Shown: positions 23,277 through 33,414 of the stretch, piece after piece
Position numbering within the stretch: position 1 is the stretch's first letter
Layout: each line of letters starts with the position of its first letter
Assembly: GCA_004380135.1 (NCBI GenBank)
Contig: QXCR01000076.1
Span: 62,001-126,000, forward strand
Length of the DNA: 64,000 bases
Direction of reading: 5' to 3'
Source of the DNA: Stemphylium vesicarium
Lineage: Eukaryota > Ascomycota > Dothideomycetes > Pleosporales > Pleosporaceae
Notes under the pieces: model-generated
Seen by the model: only the letters and a program-made list of their open reading frames with translations
What the model was told of the DNA's origin: nothing
Database searches by the model: none
Made by a program: the position numbers and the translations under genes

Positions 23277-24905
23277 ATGGCCGCCATCGAAAAGGACCAT
23301 CTTTCGCACCATGTCAATTCAGCCGACCACTCGCTGACCGACACCACGACACTTGATCTTCCCAAGTCATGGAAATACCGCAACTTTACCGTGGCCGGCT
23401 TCAAGTTGCCGTGGTTCGCTTCCCCACCGGTTCAGCTTGTCATTGTCTCACTCGTCTGCTTCATGTGTCCGGGCATGTTCAATGCTCTGAACGGCATGGG
23501 CGGCGGTGGTCAGCTCGATCCGACCGCGAACAACCGCGCCAATACCGCTCTGTACTCGACCTTTGCCGTGGTTGGTTTCTTTGCCGGCACCTTCACCAAT
23601 AAGCTTGGCATTCGTACTGCCCTGTCTTTTGGCGGCATCGGGTACTCTGTCTATGTAGCTTCCTATCTCTGCTACAACCATACGCAGAACCTTGGCTTCA
23701 CTACTTTTGCCGGAGCATTACTTGGTGTGTGTGCTGGTCTGCTATGGTGCGCCCAGGGTGCCATTATGATGTCTTACCCACCTGAGGCTTCCAAGGGCCG
23801 CTACATCTCGTGGTTCTGGATGATATTCAACATGGGTGCTGTCATTGGCAGTTTGGTATGACATCCCCTTCCTTGTGTGACAACAAGGCTTACCGCATCA
23901 ATCAAAAGCTGACACTAGTAGATTCCCTTGGGTCAGAACATCAACACCAAGACTGCTGGGACTGTCAATGACGGTACCTATGTCGGCTTCCTGGTCCTTA
24001 CCATTCTCGGTGCCGGTCTCGCCTGGATGTTGGTCGATGCGCGAGACGTCATTCGGGCGGATGGATCCAAGATCATTGTTATGCAGCACCCCTCATGGAA
24101 GTCGGAGATCACAGGTCTATACCAGACCTTCTTTACCGATCCCTACATCATCCTCCTATTCCCCATGTTCCTCGCATCCAACTGGTTCTACACTTACCAC
24201 TTCACCGAGATCAACGCTGCATACTTCAACGTTCGGACACGAGCTCTGAACGGAGTAGTCTACTATATGATGCAGATCGTCGGCGCCTACGTCTTCGGTT
24301 ATGCGCTTGACATCAAGGGTGTCCGTCGAACAACCCGCGCTAAGGTGGCCTGGGGTGTGCTCTTCGCTAGCGTCATGATCATCTGGGGCTTTGGATACAT
24401 GTTCCAGAAGACCTATGACCGTACCTGGGCTGAGAACGAGAACAACGAAAAGAAGGACTGGGCTGACCCAGGCTATGCTGGCCCCTTTGTGCTTTACATG
24501 TTCTACGGCTTCTCCGATGCTGCCTGGCAAACCTGCGTCTACTGGTGCGTATTATACTTTACCCATGACTGCAGACTGTTTACTAACTTGGCTAGGTTCA
24601 TGGGTGCTTTGACCAACAACGGCCGTAAGCTTGCCAACTTTGCAGGCTTCTACAAGGGGATTCAGTCTGTTGGAAGTGCCATCACCTGGCGTTTGGACGA
24701 CATGAAAATCCCATACATGACCATGTTCGCCTCAAATTGGGGACTACTTGCTGGCAGTATGGTCGTGGCCCTTCCCGTGATTCTTTGGAAGGTTGAAGAC
24801 ACTTCTGCCGTCGAGAAAGACCTCGCCTTCTCGGACGAGGCGGACGCGGAGGTCACCCCGAATACCCATGCGCAACCCGAGCATGCAGAGCCTGAAAAGG
24901 TGTGA
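23277..24905 (+). CDS. UNC93-like (DUF895) MFS transporter, candidate GlcNAc permease
   Basis: Three exons (23277-23855, 23922-24544, 24596-24905) give 503 residues. About eleven to twelve hydrophobic segments are seen, starting with PPVQLVIVSLVCFMCPGMFN. The family features are the N-terminal NALNGMGGGGQ stretch, SYPPEASKGRYISWFWMIFN, and FMGALTNNGRKLANFAGFYK near the C-terminus. The tail is acidic (DEADAEVTPNTHAQPEHAEP). UNC93-like proteins are an MFS branch, and most fungal members have no known substrate. Its place between the deaminase and kinase genes makes GlcNAc, or a chito-oligosaccharide, the likely cargo, but that is inference. The second intron is 51 bp with a tactaac branch site, is a multiple of three and lacks stops. 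The ATG at 23277 is the first in frame. Confidence 0.9.
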
Positions 24906-26800
24906 TCCCTTTGTGCGAAGATATTTACGATTGGGGCTTAATGGGTAATGACGGGGGGCGCTGTTTTGGTACTTGCTTCTTTATGATACCTCAACCGGAT
25001 TTGCATTGCTTAGTTCCTTCTGTATATCGATTTGCAGTCATGACACCTGCCTTTTACATACTCGCATTCAGGCGCCGCTTATGAGGGCTCTACATGATAC
25101 CATACTTTTCGATTAGTAACAGCATAGCGCTTGGAAAGGGGACTACAGCAGTGCTGCGGCACAGGCGGGTCTTAATGAAAGAACATCACACAAATGCGGA
25201 ATGCGTGCGTGCCCGTGAATGCTTGGTGGCCAGGGGGCTGCACTGTGGCACAGAAAGAAGTAGCTACACAGCACGAGTTTCATATAGGCTGCCTTCAACA
25301 GCGACCAACAAGCAACATTTGTTGGTCATCACTAGTAGAATGCATACACCAGGGTGAAAAGGGGGCAGGTAGGTGTCTTATCGCCTCTTCAAGGCACGGA
25401 TGTATCGGCAAGTCTACTCTAGCAACTGGGACCTCCGAGGAGGCATATCGCAAGCCAATACTGTATAAGAGAAGCGCTTGGATCGCATTCCTGAGGACTA
25501 GCGGCCGCTTCTAGATTGTTTATTCCCGCCGTTGCGAGTGACTGAGCTGTGTCGTGGTCACGGTGGCTATCCGCAGAAGCAAGTGTTGCCCCTCACGGGT
25601 GGCCTTGCTCATTCTCAGCATTCCCGTGTAGATACGATGTTTCAATAACCGGCCAGAGCTTGCATTCGGCATCAGCATTCCGTCCAAAGCCACAATGGAG
25701 CCAGGTGGCACGAGGTGGTGCAGCGGGGTTGTGTGTCGCCAGCCATACCCGAGATTGTCGAGTCCTTGTCATGCAATGAGCCCAAAGTCCGCTTGGTAAG
25801 CGCCACATGGCGACGACGCGGGTGGGTCGTCGTCGTATACTAGAGGTGGCATCAAGAAGACCTTCAAAAATAGGAAGACTTAACCCGACCTTGTCAAACA
25901 GAAACCTATTCTTGGCGCCGAACGGCGGGAGGCACGTGCTTCCGCCCCGACGTGCATCTCTTCAAACCTGCCATGCTTGTCTTGATCGCCCGTTGCACCC
26001 AGACACGCGTAAAGGATGGGTGTGCGATGATCGCCACCGCCGCATGAGACGTGCAATCTGATTGTATCATGCCGCGGCTAAGTCGTCCACCAGAGTCCTA
26101 TCACGTACGCTTACGGCTAGATTTGCGGTCCCAATAAAGGCTAGCGGGCCTCGCCGACTGTAACGGTAGCAATGGCCGTCAGGAAACTTCCTTCGAAACC
26201 CCACCAACGCTCGCCATGACAGCAACGCCATATTTTCGCGTATTCATTCAGCGTCCCTGGCGCCAGCGACACGCCGTCGACTGGTGTTCGCGGCCCCTAA
26301 CTGGCTTCTACGGCTGATTTTCCCTGCTTCCCCTTGGCCTTTGGTCCTTCCGGCCACCCTTACCTGCCCCGTCTGCCGTGCCTCAGCAGCGGGCCTCACA
26401 CGCCAGTCGCCGGAGCAATTCCTCACTACGTCTGCTAGTGGATACAACCTTTTTGGTGTTCTGACAAGCCGTACAACCATGCTTAAGACGCTTTTGCGAC
26501 ATCGGTCTACTAATGCCACCGGCCCGCGTCCCATCTCCGTGCATCTCAATATCCATAGTCTAGAGATCATCGTGTTGGCCCCTACGTGTCTGTTATAACG
26601 CCTGCAATCTACCTTCATTCCTCGGATTTGGCCCTTGCCGTCGCTGTCCACCACGCAGCCTGTACCCCTCCATGCCCCCTCTGCTCCTGCACCGCGCCAG
26701 AACTCGCAGCGTCACCGTCATCCCGGTTTCAAACGACTTTCGTGCCGGTTGCCAAACGACAGTCGGCGGTAACTTCCATCAGTCCAAATACAAACGGCCT
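24906..26800. other. long intergenic region inside the GlcNAc cluster
   Basis: 1.9 kb between two same-strand cluster genes. No supported gene; all frames are short and unrecognised. The last part is the promoter of the kinase gene. An in-frame ATG at 26672 could extend that gene by 43 residues. Confidence 0.4.
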
Positions 26801-28440
26801 ATGTTGGATTTCTGGCAAGGGCTCCTCGCGGCTCTAGAAAGGATCACCATGTTGCCCTCGCTGCTGCACTCGGTGCTTCCATCATTACGATCACGAAGAC
26901 GCGTCCGAGATGCATTACGAACCTATGACCGGACCATGGATGACTTACTACGCGAAATCCAATCCCTATTAGAAGCTCCACTAGACGCCGCGAAGCTGCT
27001 GGAGATGTCGGCGGCATTGCAAAGCCAGTTTGCCCCCAAGCTACAGTCCAGCGACATTTGCATGCTGCCCTCTTACAACCACAAGCTTCCTTCTGGGCTC
27101 GAGAGAGGGACCTACTTGGCCCTTGACGTCGGTGGATCGACGTTCCGTATTGCGCTTGTGGAATTGAACGGTCGACAGCCCGACGCCAAGAACATGCATA
27201 TCGTCGTCATGAAGAGCTTCAAGATCGACGAAAAGGTCCGACAACGAAGCGGCCATGATTTCTTCGAGTGGATGGCAGACAAGATCCAGCAGGCGCTTGC
27301 AGATCCGCAGTTGCAAAATTCGACCAGCACACAGAGTTTTCCTATGGGCTTGGCGTGGTCGTTTCCTGTTCAGTATGTGTTACATCCACTGCCTCACGTG
27401 CTAGCTGACTCTCTTAGGCAAACATCTAGTCGTAGCGCAAACTTGTTAGAAATGGGCAAGGGCTTTCGCGCCACTGAAGGGCTCCTCGGTCAAGATCTTA
27501 GCGAGTTGATCATGGCACCATGCCGGAAGAGGGTGAGCTTTGACCTTCTAAAACAAGCGCTAAGCCACCGCTAACTCCCCTCTAGAATCTGCCTGTACAC
27601 ATGGACTCCATTGTGAACGACTCGTCTGCAACCCTACTGTCGCGTGCCTACGAAGACCCATCGACACGGTTTGCAGTGATCTTAGGAACCGGGTTTAACA
27701 TTTCTGTACACCTACCCGTGTCATCACTCGCAACTACCAAGTACAAGGGCTACCCACAGGAGTGGCTAGACGAGGCCAAGCATGTTCTCGTCAACACCGA
27801 ATGCAGCATGTTCGGGAAGGGTGTCTTTCCTACGACAAGGTGGGACGAACAACTGAACGACGCGCACGTACGGCCCGACTTCCAGCCCTTTGAGCACATG
27901 ATCAGCGGTCGCTACATGGGTGAGATTGTACGATTAATCATCGTCGAAGCTGTGCAAACAGCCGGATTGTTCAGCGGCGAAATGCCCGCTCACATGAACG
28001 AACCTTATACCTTGGATACAGGCACCATCGCAGCCATGGAGATGGATGGCTCAAAGTACCTCACCAAGGCTAAAGCTCTCTTCCAGTCGCAACATCCTCT
28101 CAGCAAACCCCCTACCTACAACGATATTCAGTTCGTTCGTCAAGTCTCGCAACTTGTTTCACATCGCGCCGCAGCTTTTCTCGCGACGGGCATCCACGCA
28201 TTGTGGGTTCTCAGGACTGAATCAGAAGGCTTGACGCCCGCGTCCGCTGGCCGGATGAGCATCGGATGCAACGGCTCGGTCATTGAGAAATATCCCTTGT
28301 TCAGGGAGCTCTGTCAGTCACATCTACATGAGCTTACTGCTGCCTCGGGAGCAGGACCAAAGTCCATCTCATTAGAGATTGCTGTCGAATCAGCCATCTA
28401 TGGAGCCGCTGTATCCGTCTGCTGTCTCGAGGGACAATAG
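26801..28440 (+). CDS. hxk3: hexokinase-family kinase, probable N-acetylglucosamine kinase
   Basis: Phosphorylates GlcNAc to GlcNAc-6-phosphate at the expense of ATP, if it acts like the hxk3 product of the Trichoderma cluster. Three exons (26801-27372, 27418-27532, 27586-28440) give 513 residues. Hexokinase features are the phosphate-1 loop LALDVGGSTFR (about 107-116), the sugar-binding signature GLAWSFPVQQTSSRSANLL, a catalytic Asp in VNDSSATLLS (about D241) and the nucleotide loop LGTGFNISV. The sequence departs from glucose hexokinases (AWSF for FTFS, NDSSAT for NDTVGT), which supports a different sugar. The N-terminus is hydrophobic (FWQGLLAALERITMLPSLLH). An alternative in-frame ATG at 26672 adds a basic 43-residue extension. 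The first intron (45 bp) is a multiple of three without stops. Confidence 0.9.
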
Positions 28441-30468
28441 CGACGACATTCAAGCGACGCCAAAAGCGCGCTCTTCTAGTTTTTCTTCTTCACACCATTT
28501 TCTTCACCATTACATGTATATACATTAGCGGCATCGTTTTATCTCAGCATCTAGAATTCAACTAGGGCTAGGGACTGGAGACGTACAAGAGCATGTGGGA
28601 GCTTTTGGGATACACAGTTCCCCACGGCGTTGTCATGGTGTCATTGGCAGCATTTCCTCTAAGGATTCACATGACCTAATGAAACCACTTTTTTTCCCAA
28701 TCCAAAATCCCCTCGAACGAAATGCAAGGAAAAAAGATATGCATCTCGCATTGACTTCTATCACAAAAAGCATAGACCAGACCTGAGAGCACAGCACAGC
28801 ACACCCTTCAAGTCCCGCATCGACCTAGAAGGTCAACAGATTCCTTCGACGCATTAGTCACACAGAGATAGTTACATGGCCCAACCTAGCCCATTCTTTT
28901 TCTTTTCCGTTCCCCTCCCCAAATTCCCACCGGTGCAACTTAGCCCAAACTAGAATCCGCACTCCGGCCGGCGGCACATGGAGGGAAGCATGGAAGCAAG
29001 CCACGTGGGTCCGCTCCTCCCCGATACGGATTGCGCCATATGGGTCCCCTTGGGCCAAGGGGGCCAAGGAGACCCACATTCCGACGGTTACCGTATCAAT
29101 GTCACGGTAAGTTTGGTACGTAACAAGATGGAAACCCCTTTTTCGAGGAGCGACGCGATCGTCTCGGCACGGGCAATTTTAGTGTCGTAATGTAACGTTG
29201 GAGGTCGAAGTCGAGGTCGATGGAGACATGGAGAAGGGGATTTGGAGGGGCGCTCGTTATCAGTTGGAGAGGGTAGAGTGGGTTTGGTTGCAACGCGGCA
29301 AGTTCCACGTGCATGGCCTGAGTTGGGTTGGGACACTCTTCATCACCCCCTGCCCCCCCTCTTTCCCTTCCTCTCCACTCCCCTGCTTGACATATGGATG
29401 GTAGGATTGATGGGTGGGTGGGTGGAGTTTTTGTTTGGGATGGTGGTGGTGGTGGTGTTCGGCGGTGGTGTTACAGTAGCATCGCAGTGTTGGAACTATC
29501 GCAAGCACGCCCGTTACAACGGGATTTTCCATGCCGGCCACAACGGGACCAGTCTTCGGCTTTAATTGCTCAGAGTACCGGCCTTGGTCTTGACGAGGCG
29601 GCGTGCCAAGTCTGCTTGTCAGCATTGATAGGGCGGCTTGTCTGCATTCTCGCTAGGTGCATGCTATTGGGATTTTTTTACTTAGGAAGGTCGTTGTGGG
29701 TTTTCCCATAGAGGTATCATGATGCGAATGCGGGTCCGCTTCGTTCTGTTACATGCGTTCGGGGATAGTTTGGACTTGCCTTTTTAATTTGTAAGGTTGA
29801 CGGTACGGTGCGTCGCAACGTGGACGTCGTGGTGGTACATCGGCTGTCTAACGAAACCTTGTCGTATACAGTGCGTTCCTGCCATGTCAGCAACATGTCT
29901 TCGCATTGCGAGCTCTTTGCGGCTATAGTCGATTGTGCGAGGCGGGCTGAGAAGCGTGACGACTTGCCACGTTGAGGAGCGAAGGAGGTGTAGAAGTCAA
30001 GGTGGTAATGATAGGATTCAAAGTGATGTGACATTAGAAACAAAGTGGTATAATAATAACTGTCAAGAAGAAGAAGCCCTCCCATTGAATGGCCCTGCGT
30101 ATATCGATGCCGCGTTATCGGTAGTGGTCCGAAGAAAGTCGTCTCGTCGTAAGTCCAACGCCGAATTGTGAAACACGAGACGAAATGTACACAAGGCCTG
30201 TCCCTTTCTGCTCATTCCCTCGAATATATGAGCTGTCATTCCGACCCTTCTTTAGCAAGACATTATCCTCTCTTTCTTCGTTCGCCCCGACTAGATTGTA
30301 AGGCAATCGCTATATCGACTGCATATGCCGTGTTCGCCCTATGGTATGAAAAAGTGGGGAGCTTTACCTCGGGCTGCTGTGAGCTGCAGTCGTCATCGGG
30401 TTGTTGCTTTTGACAGGGCTACAGAAACAGAAACCAACGCATGGGTATCACAAATCACAAATCAAAGC
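28441..30468. other. long convergent intergenic region
   Basis: 2.0 kb between the 3' ends of the kinase and the RON1-like gene. It contains low-complexity tracts, such as GGT/GT-rich repeats at about 29411-29470 and agcac repeats near 28790. No gene is supported on either strand. Confidence 0.4.
29411..29470. repeat. G/T-rich low-complexity tract
   Basis: Runs of tggg and ggt triplets (tgggtgggtgggtgg, then about six ggt units) on the plus strand. Simple-sequence DNA without coding support. Confidence 0.7.
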
Positions 30469-32125
30469 TCACCACGCATCCGAGAAATACCGTTTCGACC
30501 GACTCTTCCCGGCATCCGCTTTTGTGTCTTGCGGGAAGGGGGTAATATGATGGACAACATGTGGTCGATAAACAGCGTCAACAGGCGGCATCCAGTCGTC
30601 TAAACCTAATGGGAAATATTCGTACAGCAAATCGGCACTTTCATCCGGACTATTGATGATGCCAATCGAGAAAGAAGGTGGCCGCATGGGGGTGGCGCGT
30701 TTCCTTTGCTGATCATTGGGAGAGGGTGCCTTTGCTGGCTCGTCGTCTGTGAGAGACAGACTGACTGGAGCTATAGACTTCTGTGGCGGCACACCTCTTG
30801 AGATCTCAGGGGTCGATTGCGCATATGGTGTTGCGTGCTGCATCTGAGACGAAGGCGGATCTTGTGGTAAGGCAGTCAAAGCACCTGTCGGCATCTTCCA
30901 GGAAAAGTCTGGTGACTGCGGCATGTCGCTTGCGTTAAAGTCAAAAGGCATCTGTAGCAAGTCCATTGGTTTTGACGGGCCTGCAGATTGATTTCGGGTT
31001 TGCTTGGGGGTGCCTTGGTTTGTTTCACCCGTTGGTGTTCTACTGGGTTGCTGTGGGGTGTGCACTTTTCGTGCTGTGGTACCTCCGCTTATTGGCATGT
31101 CTTTTCGAGCTTGGAAGTTGCGCGGACTTCTGCCTCGCACAATGATTGCTCCGGAGTGGACTTCACATATTGGTACTCTAACCCCACTAGCGAGCGTAGC
31201 CACCACCTTTAGCCGCACAACAAAATGTTGCTGCAGCTCCTTCCTTCGGCCATTGTTAGCGGTCGCTATCCGAAACTGCAATCGCTTCCAGCTAATTGGA
31301 AAGCTGACGTATTCCGAGTCTACGTCCTGACCGGTGGATAGGTCTAGCGGATACGTGGGTGGCTCCTTCTCCGTCTTGTCCTCGGAAGGGGCGCTGCTCG
31401 TAGCTGGCGTCTTCCACGGCACGGATATGATTTTGACTGCGTTGCCTTCGAGCGATTCAGTCGCGGATATGGTGAGTTCCTGGCCGAGGATGGGTATCTG
31501 GTCCCCTTGATCGGTCATGAGGAACTGAAGACCTCTAGGAAGGGTGATTGTGCCGGTTATCTGAAAGAGATTCCTCCTATAGCAGGTCAATTCGGAGGGC
31601 GCCTGGACATCGGCAGCAGTAGCCCAGGGCGATTCGGCCAAAAAGAACATGCCGTGAAGCTGGGCGGACATGGATATTGACACTCTCTGCATGGCATATG
31701 TGAGGATGGTGTATGGCACCGTGGGTAGCGAGAAGCTGAGGAGCTTGTTGTTGCTGTCGATGCTGGGACTTTCGGGCAGGCCATTTTGGTCGTGTGGGTG
31801 TACCGATGGCTCGTAGCCGCTCTGGACGTCGGAAAAGGGATCCTCGTATGTGCTAGGATAGCGCTTGAGCTGCGGTGGCATCTGTTGGAGGTGGTAGGTC
31901 GAGTATGCATCTTCACTTCTGGACGGTCTGGTCAGCATATGCAAGGGCAGCAGACATGGCTCCCTTGGCCTACCCGATAAACGTCTCCTGGTCGTAGGTG
32001 GAGCGCTGGTCGTACTGGTCCATGGGCACCATGGGCATTGCCATTTGCTGGTCGGGCCCCGTGACTGTCTGCAGCGGAATGGGCATGGGCATGTACGACA
32101 TGGTGCTGGTGTCAAAGTGCTCCAT
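30469..32125 (-). CDS. ron1: Ndt80/PhoG-family transcription factor, RON1-like
   Basis: Two exons (32125-31974, 31918-30469) across a 55-bp intron give 533 residues. The N-terminal ~110 residues are Met-, Pro- and Gln-rich (MEHFDTSTMSYMPMPIPLQ). The Ndt80 DNA-binding domain spans about 125-322, with RNLFQITGTITLPRG, WKRLQFRIATANNGRRKELQ, HFVVRLKVVATL and the closing VRGRSPRNFQARKD. The C-terminal ~210 residues are disordered and end in a basic SRSKRYFSDAW. In Trichoderma reesei an Ndt80-like factor, RON1, switches on the GlcNAc cluster. The same family embedded between the same enzyme genes here supports that role. The related VIB-1/XprG factors are an alternative. The frame is open for ~130 codons upstream of the ATG without another ATG. 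Confidence 0.9.
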
Positions 32126-33414
32126 GGCTCGGGGCGGCCTGGCCGTCGTCGGGGATGGAGTCGCGGTAGATGGGGCGCATACGCGCGACACAAGCGCGGG
32201 CAGTGCAGTCGATTGTGCTGTAGTCGGGGCTATTTGGGCGCTTGCACGCGGCTGTGGGCTGTGGGCTGTGGGCTCTGGGACTGGGGCTGGAGGTGGAGGT
32301 GGAGAGATGCGGCGGGCGAGCCAGCGGAGAAGACGGGGAGACTTGGTGCAGCTTATGCAGCGCGCTGGTGAGCGGCGGCCAGCGACAACAGTACAGAAAA
32401 GAAAGACCCTCCCGGTTGACGTGGCTTGCACAGAGCGCGCACCAGGCAATAACGCTGCAGCGATCTCAGGCGCTCGAGTGGTGAAGCTGTGCGACGACGA
32501 TGCATCACATGCGCCGCTGGCCAAGAGAGCATAGACTTGCGAGGCTACCTGCTCTGGCCCAAGGGTCCCGCTGTTGGGTGGGGCCTCCTAGGGAGATTTG
32601 GCGGGAAGGATGGCGCGAAGGAGCCTGTTACTGGCTTGTTGGAAAGTTCGATAGCAATTCTCCAGCAATGCGATGTGTATATGACCCCCAGTGATCTACG
32701 CTACACCGAGTCCTGCCATGTGAGCCTCTTCGGTAGCGCTTCTCCAAGGGACAAGCCGAACGGTGATCCGCATAAGCCATCGCTCCATTGGCGGCTCTGG
32801 CTCCAGCTACGGAGGCAGACCCGCTCAGTCGCTGTTAAAAATAATCCCTCCACCATCTCTAATCCGACGTCTATTATGACACAGCTGCGCTACAATTCAA
32901 CATCCGGGAGGCGCAGCAGCTATCCGCTGTACCGCAGTTACGAGTCTGACGGCTGCCCGACTCGCCCGCGTAGTCTGCCACTTCTAAGCCTACCTCCAAT
33001 AGGGGTCCTAGTCTTTCCAGGCACCATCACCGAATGATCCGGGAGGCCTGACGGTGCCCATCAAGGGGCGTCGTGGCTCGGTGGTGATGATTTGACAGCG
33101 CAGTCGGAGATGACATGCTCTGCGACATGCGTCCCGCTAGACGAGCACGAGGCACACGGGGACGCCGAGTCTCCCGTCCAGGACAACATGCGACCTCCGA
33201 ACTGCCCACAACCTAGCGGCTTCATACATGTCATGACATCAGCCTATGTTACAGTCATGGCATTAAACACCAATCAATTATCTGTTGCTTCTCGAATGTA
33301 AAAAAAAAACCCCCTTGTTAAGCAGACACCCCCGCACCCAGAACACCTGTTCATCCAGCCTTAGTCCCAAATAACAAACATCACCAATGTGCGCCAGCAA
33401 ATGCATCCTCTGGA
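32126..33414. other. intergenic, ron1 5' flank and nag3 3' flank
   Basis: 1.3 kb between two minus-strand cluster genes. It carries a 7-bp tandem repeat (about 32250-32275) and an A/C homopolymer (about 33301-33314). A plus-strand frame at 32489-33037 is not recognisable and probably chance. Confidence 0.4.
32250..32300. repeat. short tandem repeat upstream of ron1
   Basis: About three copies of a ggctgtg-type 7-mer followed by ggaggt units. It lies in the 5' flank of the RON1-like gene and stays within an open minus-strand frame. Confidence 0.65.

Noticed and set aside
32489..33037. 182-codon plus-strand frame between ron1 and nag3
   Set aside because: No recognisable motif and no splice support; it lies in the 5' flank of ron1.
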